A stretch of 64,000 bases of DNA, taken from contig JAIVFJ010000028.1 in NCBI GenBank assembly GCA_025765615.1, forward strand, positions 1-64,000, read 5' to 3'. This stretch comes from Zopfochytrium polystomum. Its lineage: Eukaryota; Chytridiomycota; Chytridiomycetes; Chytridiales; Chytridiaceae. The position numbers were made by a program, and so were the translations under genes. The notes under the pieces are model-generated. The model worked only from the letters and a program-made list of their open reading frames with translations. It was not told the origin of the DNA and did not search any database. Shown one piece after another: positions 9,129 through 19,586 of the stretch (position 1 is its first letter; each line of letters starts with the position of its first letter).

Positions 9129-11485
9129 ATGTCATCGTCAACACCCATCTTCATCTCGTCTGGTGTCTCCAAGGGCACCCCCAAGTTCAAACCGAAGAGG
9201 GGCGGCCTGGCAGCCGGCGGTGCGAGTCGCCCGCCGCCGCCACCGTTGGGGCCAGGGCCTTCTTTACTTGCAACTCCTCCACCCTCCCAAGCCCTCTCTG
9301 TGTCAGTTTCGGATCGTCTCACCTCCACCAGTTCGGAATCGGAAATTCTTGGAGAAAGCAGGACAGAGGGAGGAGGCACGCCCCATCAGAACACACTCGA
9401 CGGGTCCAACGAACATCGAACTCCTTCGCCAATCCTTGCGGACCCGGTTCCTGTCGACGATGCCGTGAGGACGTCTGCCGACTTAGCAGGCTCATTGCCA
9501 AACGCTTTGGATGGCACCGGGACGAGAGATGCTGAAAGCGACCGTCAATCCACTCTCGCTGTTTCGACCGAAGATACGGACACCACCGTAGGACCTGCTG
9601 CCCCACAGAGAACACTGTCACGCCCCAAGTTGAAGCCGATACTAACCGTAACGAGACCTTTGCCCGATTCCACGACTGTAAGAACCCTTGCGTCTCTCCA
9701 CTGAAAAGCATGTTCACTTCTTTTGCACGACGAAGGCCGAAATAGTTGATGCTGACTCTGCCGCATCGTTGGAGAAACGGAGTCTAGTGGTTGATTGGGA
9801 TCTACCACGGCCTCCCAAGCGAGTTCGTGTTGGATCACCAGCGCCGTCGAACCACTCTTACGACGACGAAGCCAACTCGCCTCTGCTGGGAACTGCGCCC
9901 CCGAGACTCCTGTCTGCACCGAGAGTAAGTGCTTTCTCGCAAGAAACTTCATTCAACCGTTTATTCGATCATGCAGCTCCTGAATACGAAATCTGGGACC
10001 TTCGCGCCGTCATCAACCTTTGAGGAAGATGAGGAAAAGTCACTTTCTACAAGTTGGCTACCTTCGCTGGATCCGCCGAGCATTGAAACGTCCGATCAAA
10101 GGGCAACCAACAGCTCGTCCGACCCGCCGAATCTAGATGAAATGGAGGGCGACTTTAATGATAATCTGAGAAAGCTATCGCTTCGTAATCTTATTCGGTT
10201 GAACTCTAAACGTTTAAGAGAAGCCCCAAGTGTATTGGAGGATCGAAGACGCCAAGAAAGGGAGGGAAGCGAAGCCGCAAGTGAAAGAGGGGAAGCCTCC
10301 CAAGTTCCAGCGCGATCAAAATCGCCGAGCCCGAGTCAAGCAGCAGTGGCGAAAGCTCCACAGTACGTCAACGTTGGTCGACTTCCTTCGTGCAATGTGT
10401 TTTAATTGCACCCCGCTTTTAGACCCCTTCAGATCGTTAACGGGCAGCTTCAATTAGATGAGTCTAGCCTTTTCGTCGAAACTGAGATTCGCAGAGGAGG
10501 GGAAATGGAAGTAGTTGACGAATCTGCTTCGAAGCAGCGGATTACGTCGGCATCGTTTCGAAAAAATCAGCACTATGGGAAGAAGTGGAATGCCGCAGAT
10601 ACATCAAAATTCTTAAAGGTAGGTACAAATAGTTTGCTCGGCCTATTCAGACGTTTTATTGGTACAGGCGGTTCAATACTTCGGGAGTGACTTCACAATT
10701 TTGTCTCCTCTGTTTCCTAACCTGACGCGTCGGCACTTGAAATCAAAATTCAGCTTGGAAGATAGGAAAAACCCAGGCCGCGTATCATATTCTGTTAGCC
10801 GCCCGGTTCCCCCACGTAAGTTGCTGAGTCCACTAATTCTCTCTGAAAGTTCCCAGCGCCTGAGGTCCGAGAAGAACTTCTGAAAAACCTGGCGGAGATC
10901 ATTGAGAAAAGAAAATCGGCTGCTCAAGAAACGGCGGCTGCCACCATTCATGCTTCGGTTGAAAAGAGTCTTGAGGAGGAGCCGGTCTCAAGCGAAGCGG
11001 AGCAGCCTGACAGTGCGGCGCGACATCGTGCGAACCCTCCTGCGTCACCGAAGGTCGCCACCTCAGAGCCAGCCACCAATACTCCATCGGGCTCTTTAGC
11101 ACCAACACTGCCAATCATTCCTGTGAATTTTTCCCGACTGCGACCCACTGCTGCGAGAACCGGACCTAAGCCAAGATTAGCTTCGACACAGGCCAGTATA
11201 GGAAGTCCGAACTCTGAGCCACCATCCCTCCGACCCACCTCACCAATCGCTGGGGACGTTCGTCCACATAGTTCGAATTCACCCCGTTCCTCAGGCAGAC
11301 ACCATGATGAACCAGGAAAAGTGCCGCCCAGTGTCCCAACGTCCTCGTCACTCTTGTCTCCAGGCGGAAAGTTACCGGTGGCTCCGCCGTGGAAGCCCAA
11401 GTTTAAACCAACAATTCGTCCCAAAGTGGGATCTCCGTCATCCCCAAAACCATCATCTGCTGGGGTTGGACTGGAGCCGCCGTGA
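9129..11485 (+). CDS. BDP1: Transcription factor TFIIIB subunit Bdp1 (B'')
   Basis: Bdp1 joins TBP and Brf1 in TFIIIB and is required for RNA polymerase III initiation at tRNA and 5S genes. Six exons are inferred: 9129-9677, 9736-9924, 9977-10362, 10423-10618, 10668-10815 and 10857-11485. Phase closes throughout, giving 698 residues. The diagnostic extended SANT domain lies at about residues 428-482 across exons 4 and 5, with 'KWNAADTSKFLKAVQYFGSD', then F-PNLTRRHLKSKF and LEDRKNP. The conserved segment just before SANT, 'QIVNGQLQLDESSL', is also present. The N-terminus carries a KFKPKR motif that recurs near the C-terminus as KPKFKP, in otherwise low-complexity S/P-rich tails. Introns are 41-60 nt; the last, at 41 nt, is very short. 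The SANT match makes the identity firm, while the ends are less conserved. Confidence 0.9.
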
Positions 11486-12528
11486 TCTTCAAAGGCTAAA
11501 ATGAGAACCCCACTTTTTGAGGATTCCCGTTCCGCTTTTGGAGTTTTTGCACTAACGGCGGTAACTTCGACCTGAAAGTTCGACTTTTTTGGGATGTTAT
11601 TGTCTCTGTCCATGGTTCAATGAAAAAGAACTATTACTGGCGCTCCTCAAATTCTCGCTTTCCCGCCCAGCACAGTCGGAAAAGAACCTCTAATCGCCAA
11701 GCCTGGCAAGGGAAAACATGAAATTTTTGGTGGGCCCAGTGGGCATCACCTGAAAGATGAACAAGCTCCAAAATTGCATGCTAGAACTTGAGTACTTCAT
11801 CAAGATGAAAGATGGCATTGAAGTAATTGAGGTGATTGCAGTGATTGTAGTTGAGTATGATGTTGAGGATGATGAAACTGAATTTGAATATGAAAGTAAA
11901 GACTGAAAGTAAAGATTGTGATTATGAAGAAAGGGAAGTGGAATTGAGGGAGTCATGAAATTAGTGAAAATGATCATAGGGTTAACATTGACAGTTTATT
12001 GGAACACATTTACAATCAGAAATTGCATGGCAGAATGACAAAACATATATACAGTCAGGGGACATGTTTCGCATATTGCAGCATAGAGGTTTTTTGTATC
12101 ATGTTTCATACCAAACCGCGCTTCAAGAGCCACTGTAGCTGTTCATGCAGTAGCAAGCACTATCAGCGATCCAGCTGTAATCCTTTAACATTTTAGTTCC
12201 GGCTGGTGTCAACGGAATCGTTCTGGACCCCCAACTGGCAGTCAATTCCTGCCCTTGGTACCTCCTCTCTTCACTTTCCCGCATAGTGCTTATTTGTCTT
12301 GTTTTTGTTCGCAACGTTTCTTGATCTTCTGCAGTAAGTGGAATTGCTTTGCAGTCTGCCACAAGAGGATAATTTTCGTCGCTACTCCCAACTACAACGG
12401 TTGGGAAAGGAAGAGGCAGAAAGCGCGCTGTGGTTAATTTGCTGGCTAGTTCACGGAAATTCTTCAGCCTCTCCGGCAGATGATTATCCAGAGGGCACCT
12501 CCAGTGCCCTTCAAAGAAAATCGGTGTA
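11486..12528. other. Intergenic region between convergent BDP1 and F-box/WD40 genes
   Basis: The region is AT-rich with no supported gene. The part from about 11700 to 12000 is low complexity (GAT/GAA-rich). A fragment related to a CFAP57 exon lies at 12082-12175 and is annotated separately. A 157-codon minus-strand frame (12596-12123) overlaps the 3' end of the F-box/WD40 gene, but its lower part runs through the CFAP57-like fragment, so it is probably fortuitous. Confidence 0.5.
12082..12175 (+). pseudogene. Decayed copy of a CFAP57 exon (same-window duplication)
   Basis: This segment aligns over about 95 bases with 58679-58775, which is the 3' splice site and start of an exon of CFAP57. 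Shared blocks include CATAGAGGTTT, GTATC, ATGTTTCAT, ACCAAAC, GCTTCAAGAGCCAC, AGCAAGCAC and CAGCGATCC. By eye, identity is roughly four in five bases, with a few small indels. The match includes the intron-side AG, so the source was genomic DNA rather than a spliced transcript. It cannot encode the parent reading frame, so it is a relic. Both copies are on the plus strand. Confidence 0.7.
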
Positions 12529-14535
12529 TTAAAACTCAGAAGAATGGCATTTCTCAGTCCGCCATTCATAAATGGCCCCACCAAAAACTGATACAAGAAG
12601 TTTCGTCCCGTCGGGGCTAATTTGTATGGAAGTCACAGAAGTTCCCACATCGAGTTTGCGAACGAGGCCGTTTTCTGGATCACGCGCAAGACGTCGCAAG
12701 ACGCGACCAGTTGATAGATCCCACATATTTATCAGATGCCTCTGCAGCGACGTCGTGAAGAGAAATCGGCCGTGCATGCAAATCTAAAAGTTCAAGGTTA
12801 ACCAGAGAGATGCAAATGGAAGTTTTACCTTTGGAGAATGAAACCATTCTCCCCAAGTTTCTTCTCCTGTCGAGTCTGCCATGCCGTCCAGAACAAATTT
12901 TAATGTCCAGGATCCTGAACAAATAGATTCGTGATTTTCAGTCCCCTGTCTGCTTTTAGGGTAATGGAGTACAAGAAAAATGTCGTGATAGCCAAAATTG
13001 ACGGCGACTCGAGTTTCGCTAATCGCCATTGTGTCTACTGACCACAAATGCGATTCACGAGGCTTTGGAAGATTCAGGATAGTTGCGGCTTCGCAAACAG
13101 AGTTGTAGGATATGTTGCATCCTGAAATGAATGACAGGGAGGGATATTCGAAACAGTGAAGGAACTGGGGCAAATAGTTTAATAAGCATCGGGTTTCAGG
13201 TATTATCGCACCTGGTCATCGATTGTCCCGCCTCCCGTTAGTGCAACACCACCACAAAGAGCGACTGATGTTATATCTCTGTCTCGTGCCTCGTAAAGGC
13301 ACTCATAAGTTACTAAGCTCCACACCTTCAACGCCCCAGTTCGCGAGCCAGTTAAGAGCGTCTGTAAGTTGTGGAGCAGAAGAGTGAGAATGATCGTCTT
13401 TTTGCGAGTGTGCACGCACGTTTGTTTCGGAGTGGTAGCAGGCTCCCACTACGAGCTCACTGCCAAGTTCCAACGTTGGCGTTAATAAGGAGTCCCTGAA
13501 AGGACCATCAGATGATTCATCCTGAGAAGGATTCCAAATAGGGGGTAGCTCAAATTCGCTGCTGCTCCGCCGCGTTCTCTTATGCACGACCGGTGGAGAG
13601 AACGAAAAGTCATTGAAATGGTTGTTTAAGGTTCGTTCCCACATTCGCAGAAACTTTTGCGTCAAAGATCTTCGAGTGACGGTCGACTTTCTCCGCCATC
13701 GAAAACGAGAAGAGCCCAGTGAGGATCGCGTCGAGGAAATGGTGGTGGTGGAGAACGTCTCTGTTGAACTATCGACGACTGCGGACCCGCTCAAAGACGA
13801 TGGAGTAGAGCGCCCTCGTGGACTACCAGGCGCCGGTTGTCCAGGATAATTTGTTATCTGAGAGATCGTTCCAGCTGGGAGGCACAATAGTCTGATTTGA
13901 TGAGATGTTCCGCTCTGCTTTGACGTCTTCTGCACCGCTGCCACAAGGGTTTCACCGCAAAAAGTGATTATATATGGATTATGGCCTTTAATAACACCCA
14001 TGACAGCCATGCTAGATGAGCCACGAACTATGAGGCAGTCTGTCACCGAGGGAGCTCCGAGCGCGTGAGTATCTTCGGCACCGCTAATTATAAGCGAGGA
14101 GGAAACTGCGATACAAGTCGCACCAAGCATGAGGTCCGTTTGCTCCTCTACAAAACGCAGGAAGATCAGAGGGGATCAGCAACCATGAGAACCAGAAAGC
14201 TTCTTACCGTGGTGGTGAAACGACACAGTTCCCCTCAGCCAGTGCATGAAAGAACGGTCGGCTGTCCTCCAGAACTGCACACTGCTCTCCAAAGCTCTTG
14301 GCAGGTTTGCTGGACCACCGTGCCACCGAGCCTCGCAAAATCTCTTCCAGGCTGCGGCTGAGGCTGATTCCACCGCAGACTGGAAGGTTTTGCAGACGTT
14401 AAGGAAGTTGTGGATCGCATGGGGCTGGGAACGACTCAAATGCTCGACGATCAGGTGGAGGATTTCGATCGGGAAGTCCTGGTTGTTCAAAGATGAGCGT
14501 GTACAACCTCCCGAACCAGATCCAGCCCTAAGCAC
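12529..14535 (-). CDS. F-box and WD40-repeat protein
   Basis: This is a predicted SCF ubiquitin ligase substrate adaptor. Five exons are inferred (14535-14208, 14147-13420, 13361-13212, 13164-12829, 12783-12529), giving 598 residues with every junction in phase. An F-box lies near residues 20-65 ('FPIEILHLIVEHLSRSQ', then FLNVCKTFQSAV). WD-type segments follow, for example 'GSRTGALKVWSLVTYE', 'INMWDLSTGRVLRRL' and 'SPDGTKLLVSVFGGAIYEW'. A long S/T/P-rich linker (about 150-290) separates the F-box from the clearest repeats, and only some of the seven blades are recognisable. The substrate is unknown. RPS9 lies about 300 bp upstream in the same orientation. Confidence 0.8.
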
Positions 14536-14841
14536 CCAGCCGAAAGCCGCCGCATGCAGCGGCTATGTAGCCTACGCTCGAGCAGGCATGCCTGCTCTTT
14601 TGCGCATCCAGCATTCTGTTCGCGTCATCGCGGGGAACTCACCACCAAGGACCTCCGGAGGGCTGGGGCTTGGGCTGGGGGCATATTGGGTACCACGAAA
14701 TTTGAAACGTAGACTTGTCATGTGCACTGTACTGTATTGGCGTTGGCGGTTGCCAAGGCCTCTCGCCCAAACCAACCCCTACCCCAAGACCTCTGGATTA
14801 TCTCATCGCAAAACCCTGTGATCCGGAAAGGAACAACGGCT
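14536..14841. other. Intergenic gap between RPS9 and the F-box/WD40 gene
   Basis: About 306 bp between two genes on the minus strand. It should contain the RPS9 3' UTR and the F-box/WD40 promoter. No further gene or clear motif was seen. Confidence 0.6.
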
Positions 14842-15602
14842 TCATTCTTCATCCTCCTCGGCAGCACCCTCCTCTTTGCTCGCCGCGGCCTTGAGGGACT
14901 TCCTCTTAACACGTCCAGCTCGGCCGCCCCCATATGGCGAAGTGAGCGCGAAGTCGATGTGCTTCTGGGAGTCCAGCCTTACCATAAAGCTGGGGATGTT
15001 GACGATCTGTTTCCCAACGCTGTTGACGAATCGGACAAATATTCAGCATTGATTGAAGTTTTCATGGCACAGAACGTACCGAATATGCCTTTGTCTAATC
15101 AACACGCGCGCATGGTGGATGGACTTCGCAAGACCCAGTTTGAACACCTGAGTCTGAAGGCGACGTTCCAAGAAATCATCGATCCTCAAGCCCAAGACGT
15201 AATCGAGCTTTGCTTTAGTCTCGTCAAGGACGCCAACGCGGATCAAACGACGGATGAGGGCATTGCCTTCGAAAAGGCGTTTGGCATCCTTCTCCGGACG
15301 AGTGAGAAGGTCACGGGCGGCACGACGAATCTTAGACAGAGTGAGTCCGACGCGGTAGATCTCACGCTTGTTGCGAAGACCGTACTCTCCGGCAAGCTTC
15401 AATTCCTGGTCGAGACGGGCTGACTCGAACGGCCGTTTTGGGACCTTGTAGCTTTAGGGTTGGTGACGGTCAGAAATAGAAGTTAGGCGGTGGTTTTTCT
15501 GCGATCAAAGGATCTTTCGTTCGCTCTAGGCTCAACCGCTGGCCAAAACGGGTCTTTCAGGCTGACTCCCACTCACGTTTTGCTAACGTTGACTTTCGGC
15601 AT
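14842..15602 (-). CDS. RPS9: 40S ribosomal protein uS4 (RPS9)
   Basis: A small-subunit ribosomal protein that binds 18S rRNA early in assembly and helps decoding fidelity. Three exons are inferred: 15602-15577 (26 nt, starting MPKVNVSKT), 15451-15080 and 15019-14842. They give 191 residues, the normal length for eukaryotic uS4. Characteristic text includes '[20 protein letters not shown]', '[12 protein letters not shown]', '[19 protein letters not shown]', the S4 RNA-binding segment '[13 protein letters not shown]', and the tail '[19 protein letters not shown]' ending in an acidic AEDEE. The first intron, right after a very short first coding exon, is 125 nt, longer than most here. That is common in fungal ribosomal protein genes. 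Confidence 0.95.
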
Positions 15603-16031
15603 CGTGCGGCTGCAAGGAGGAAGTCGAAGTGGAAAAAAAACCGAATTTGTGTTGGAATTCTTGTCTGACATGGGGGGGGGGGGGGTGTGGCGCAGAGTAG
15701 TCACGTGCTCACACAGGAGCAAAGGGAGAGAGACCACTCCCCAACCCTCATTGAGTCGCAACGTTTTCTCACTCCCTTTTTGTTGTAACTGTTATGGTTG
15801 AAGTGCAACAGAAAATAACGACAAAAGGGTCGAATGAAATCAATACAAGTGACAGTGTGGGGATGGAGAAGCCAAAAGAGATGGTTATAGGAGATAACAG
15901 GAGGAAAACGACAGGTAATAACAGAGAGAGCAATGAGAGCGAGCGAGGAAGCGGAGAAAAAAAAGAGAGGGGGGGTCAGAGGAGAGTGAGAGTGAAGGAG
16001 AGTGCGTCTACGAAGAGGAATCTCAATTTGG
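15603..16031. other. Intergenic region upstream of RPS9
   Basis: About 430 bp with a G-rich run near 15672-15685 and a purine-rich (GA/GAG) stretch at 15900-16010 on the plus strand. No coding region is supported. It should include the RPS9 promoter on the minus strand. Confidence 0.55.
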
Positions 16032-18407
16032 CTACGCGCTTGAGGCTGCAGTAAATCGATTTCCGAAGGATCCCATCACAAGCACTCCAACGCTCCCCGC
16101 ATTTGCACTCGCTTTCGCTACCTCAGGTCTCGCTACCTTACCCGGGAATTTTTTTGGCTGATCTCCTTTTGGTCCAAACATGGTGCTCATTCTCAATTCG
16201 GACGGTGCAGCCATGGCAAGGTCAGCCTCCTCGGGCATTAAATCAAGTGAAAGTGCTTTGCGATCGTCATCGCCCAGCAAGCTGTATCCGTCTTCTTCGG
16301 CCCACTCTTCTAGCCCAACAAATGTGTCGCGGCTGCCAGCGCCGCCATATGTGGACCAACTTCGCCGACGGTGACGGCTGGAGCTTGTACTGCGACGACA
16401 GCCAGCGAGACTGGAACTCGCGGCTCCTTCACGGTCTCGTGATCTGGAGCGTGCTGTGCGACTCGATTGAGTCGAGCGCCGATGTGTAAGCCCAACACCA
16501 TTACTGCAAACGAAGTCCACCGTTGCGGCGGCCGTTGCTGCGGCTGCTGCGGCATCAGCTGCGGCAGCGGCTGCTGCGTGACGCAAGGAATTTCGGATAG
16601 GATGCTTACCCGCGTCACGCGATGAATGAGTGTCACGGGGGGGAGTTACAAGAGGCAAAGATGCCGATCGCTCTGGGACGGCAGTTTGAAACAAGTTACT
16701 GCAGAGCGGCGTGGCCGATAGCATGGTGCTGGACGGTCTGCTGTCTTGTCCCGACCGGACTGTATTAAAGACTTCTAGAACCGCACGGGAAGGGCCAGGC
16801 ACCGCTCGGATCATTCGCGGAGTGATAGTCAGTCGGAGAGTCAATTGTGGAGTCGAAGTATCCTCTGGCGCAGTCGACAAGGGCACCGACTTATTCTGAA
16901 GCGCGTCTTCAAGTGGGTATCTTGGTGGTGGAAGCGGTTTTGGACAGCGTTCCTCCGGTGACAAAACGCGCCCTGACCAGAGCCTACCACCCACGTAAAT
17001 GGCATCCTTTGGTGGATTCCATTTCATTGGAAGATAGGGGTAAGGCATTGGTAAAAAGTTATCCTCTGGCTGAAATTGTGTATCGTGGTCACCAGAACTC
17101 CGCTGGGTGATACAGGAAAAGAGGGTTGAGAAGAATGAAACGCAGCCTAATATTGACGGGCGATCAAATTTCGATAGATTCGACGACGTGACGGAGTTGT
17201 GAAACGGGAATGGCTCAGACTTGACCTCACTGGGTTCCTCGTCTGCATTTATAGAGTGAGGATTACGTTTAATAGAGGTGGTGTGATCGGTTTGGAACGA
17301 TCGGGTGAGCAGGAGCGCGGGAAGCTGAGGCGACAGGGAGCTCCCCTGACGGCCCTGCAGTGGCGTCGCTGGGGAGGTTGGAACTCTTGCCCCGTGCCCC
17401 GGGTAATGGAGCTGAGCGATATCGTAGATATCTGCATTGATATTAAGGGGACTGGCCAAATCCGCAACAGAAGGTGCAAAGTCGGGCTGAGCGTTTGCAT
17501 CCTCCCGCATCCACAATGCCAGTATTTGCTCGGCCGATAAACAGTCGACAGTCGACCGCGACTTGTAGTCATTCGAAAGCGATGGTCTTCGTGTGGGACG
17601 GCTGCTGCGAACAGATCCTATGCTCTTTCCGCGAGCGCGGCTACCTATGGCGCTCACAGAGGAATGAAGTGAGCCAGGTCGCGAGAAGCTCCGAGTTGAA
17701 AGAGCGCGTGACATATTAGGGAGAGGCCTCTTCCCTCCTGGCCCCTCCTCAGTCTCAGCCGAAAAGTCCAGAAACCGAATCAGATCGGTCACAGAGACAT
17801 CGTCCTCCGTAGTGCTCATGTCCACCTTGGTTGCAACGCGAGAGAGGCGGCTCAGCGGAGCCCGAAAAGAAGCTCCTCGCCTCCGAGTTCGAGGTGTTAT
17901 TGGAGGTATTGGAGGTGGCAGTGCTGCTGCCATGGCTGTAATCTTGGTGGAATCCGGCTGGATAGACTCCATGGTCGGTCGCCTCAGCGGTATCGATTTG
18001 GGGGGAGGTGGTGGCGGCATCGCCAAAGAAGACCGAGCATCGTGAACAGGTACTTGTAGGTGCATTTCGGGAGCATTCAGCAATGCTAGAGATGGGCCAG
18101 CGATGTAACTTCGGTCCGCACCAAGGCTCAATGCCGTTGTATCAAAGGGCGTATGCACGGGCGGCTGGGGCAGGCGACGTGGCCAGCGCGAACGGGAGGA
18201 GAGGGAGCCGGAGCGACGACTTCGAGATGCAATGCTGTTGCTGCGGCTCCTGCTAGTTGGACCGGTGCTGGAGCGCCAACTCGTGCCAGAAACATCCGAT
18301 GACTCGTGATCCGAGTCAGTGGATGAACGGGCCAGGAAGGAGACGTAGTCGTCTTCATCGACTACTACGACCTCATCGACATCGTCCCCATCCAGGCTGC
18401 CCCCCAT
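16032..18407 (-). CDS. Uncharacterised 791-residue low-complexity protein
   Basis: A single uninterrupted minus-strand frame of 791 codons. I do not recognise a family. The N-terminus is acidic (VDEVVVVDEDD) and is followed by S/R-rich tracts and proline runs (PPPPPPKS). A few segments look less random and might be conserved: 'VTDLIRFLDFSAE' (about 200-215), 'AEQILALWMREDANAQPDF' (about 290-310) and 'YPYLPMKWNPPKDAIYVGG' (about 430-450). There is an alanine run near residue 610 and no obvious membrane segment. Composition suggests a largely disordered, possibly phosphorylated regulatory or scaffold protein. The absence of stops across 2.4 kb supports a real gene. It is divergent from the PNPOx-like gene, only 95 bp away. 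Confidence 0.65.
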   Translation of the reverse strand: MGGSLDGDDVDEVVVVDEDDYVSFLARSSTDSDHESSDVSGTSWRSSTGPTSRSRSNSIASRSRRSGSLSSRSRWPRRLPQPPVHTPFDTTALSLGADRSYIAGPSLALLNAPEMHLQVPVHDARSSLAMPPPPPPKSIPLRRPTMESIQPDSTKITAMAAALPPPIPPITPRTRRRGASFRAPLSRLSRVATKVDMSTTEDDVSVTDLIRFLDFSAETEEGPGGKRPLPNMSRALSTRSFSRPGSLHSSVSAIGSRARGKSIGSVRSSRPTRRPSLSNDYKSRSTVDCLSAEQILALWMREDANAQPDFAPSVADLASPLNINADIYDIAQLHYPGHGARVPTSPATPLQGRQGSSLSPQLPALLLTRSFQTDHTTSIKRNPHSINADEEPSEVKSEPFPFHNSVTSSNLSKFDRPSILGCVSFFSTLFSCITQRSSGDHDTQFQPEDNFLPMPYPYLPMKWNPPKDAIYVGGRLWSGRVLSPEERCPKPLPPPRYPLEDALQNKSVPLSTAPEDTSTPQLTLRLTITPRMIRAVPGPSRAVLEVFNTVRSGQDSRPSSTMLSATPLCSNLFQTAVPERSASLPLVTPPRDTHSSRDAGKHPIRNSLRHAAAAAAADAAAAAATAAATVDFVCSNGVGLTHRRSTQSSRTARSRSRDREGAASSSLAGCRRSTSSSRHRRRSWSTYGGAGSRDTFVGLEEWAEEDGYSLLGDDDRKALSLDLMPEEADLAMAAPSELRMSTMFGPKGDQPKKFPGKVARPEVAKASANAGSVGVLVMGSFGNRFTAASSA

Positions 18408-18502
18408 GAAGAGAGGTGCGAGTGTGGAGTCTCAGATGAAACGAAAATCAGCGACTCGCACTCACCCTCACTGGGTGAAAAAAATTGTACTATCGTGCAA
18501 CC

Positions 18503-19586
18503 ATGTCATCGCCGCCTTGGGCTTCGAAGCTGGCTACCGCTTATCGGGCAAACTACGAAGATCGCTCAGTCAAAGGAACAGATTCAGGTGAGGTTTGCTC
18601 CCGGTGACTGCAGTGCAGTTGGCCCACTCCTGTTACCGCTTGAATCGTGTGCTTGGATGTGGTAATTCGTCCGAGGTTGCGCATCCAGACCAGAGGAGAA
18701 ACGGAAGATCGGTCATGCTTGGTTGGTCCGCTAACGAGCTTTCTCTACCCAGTCATACTGTTGATGGCGTCGGTGCGTCCCAACGGCACCCCGAAGATTC
18801 AACCCCTCGTCTTTCAAGACTTTCTGAAGTCGGATGGCCGTGTGTTGCTGTTTAGTGGTGCAACCCGGAACACCGAGCTGATGGGTGTGGTAAAACTCAC
18901 TCAATCTCACGAAATTAGTTGGTGGGTTTCGTCTTGGGATGCATTCTGCTCCTTTTATGCTCATGTGCTGCACTTCACGACCGATCAGGATCATGCCAAA
19001 AACTCGAGAGACGTTCATCTTCACAGGGCGACTGTTCATCGTGTGCGCCCCAACCTTATCCCACCGATTCGGTTCTGTCCCACGCAACGTGTCCACCCCG
19101 GCTGACAGGGAGAGCATTGGCTCATCGTTTTCCTCAATATCGACCACTGCTGCTCAGGATGAGTTTTGGGAGTCCACCCGAATGACAATCTGGCGACGCC
19201 TCTCTCCCACTCTTCGAGCGACCTGGACGTGGCCGTCGTCTGGCGAGCACAAAGGACCCGGTCCGTCATCGACGGAGTGGAGCGCCTATCGAGATATTAC
19301 GACGGTGAAGCCGTCTGGCCCCGTCGTTTCGACGGGATTTAAGTACCTCAAGATGGACGCATTGGACGATGAGGCTATGGCCGGTGCACCGAGTAAAGGA
19401 AAAGGCAGCGCGGACGAGGAGTATCGGTACGCACACAATGCAGCCCTGGACAATTTCTGCCTTCTTGTGTTCAAAGCGTCGCGTGTTGATCACGCTACGC
19501 CAGGAAATGCATCGTCTCCCCCGACCAGGATGGTGTACAGCTCCAACAAAGACGGGGCGTGGCTGTACGAGGAGGTGAACCCATGA
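18503..19586 (+). CDS. Pyridoxamine 5'-phosphate oxidase-like FMN-binding protein (Alr4036 family)
   Basis: A split-barrel flavoprotein of the PNPOx-like Alr4036 family. Members bind FMN; most have no assigned substrate. Three exons are inferred: 18503-18587, 18753-18921 and 18989-19586, giving 283 residues with phase intact. Family landmarks appear in order: N-terminal 'PWASKLATAYRANYEDRS'; 'LLMASVRPNGTPKIQPLVF', corresponding to the ATV..dGrP..R.vvf strand; 'HEISWIMPKTRETFIFTGR', corresponding to the aE..W...tReqfR..G segment; 'RMTIWRRLSPTLRATWTWP', the R..aW..LS...R..f.WP motif; and the C-terminal 'NFCLLVFKASRVDH' with W-x4-NP. The first intron, at 165 nt, is long for this locus. An extra small exon inside it cannot be excluded. 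Confidence 0.78.
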
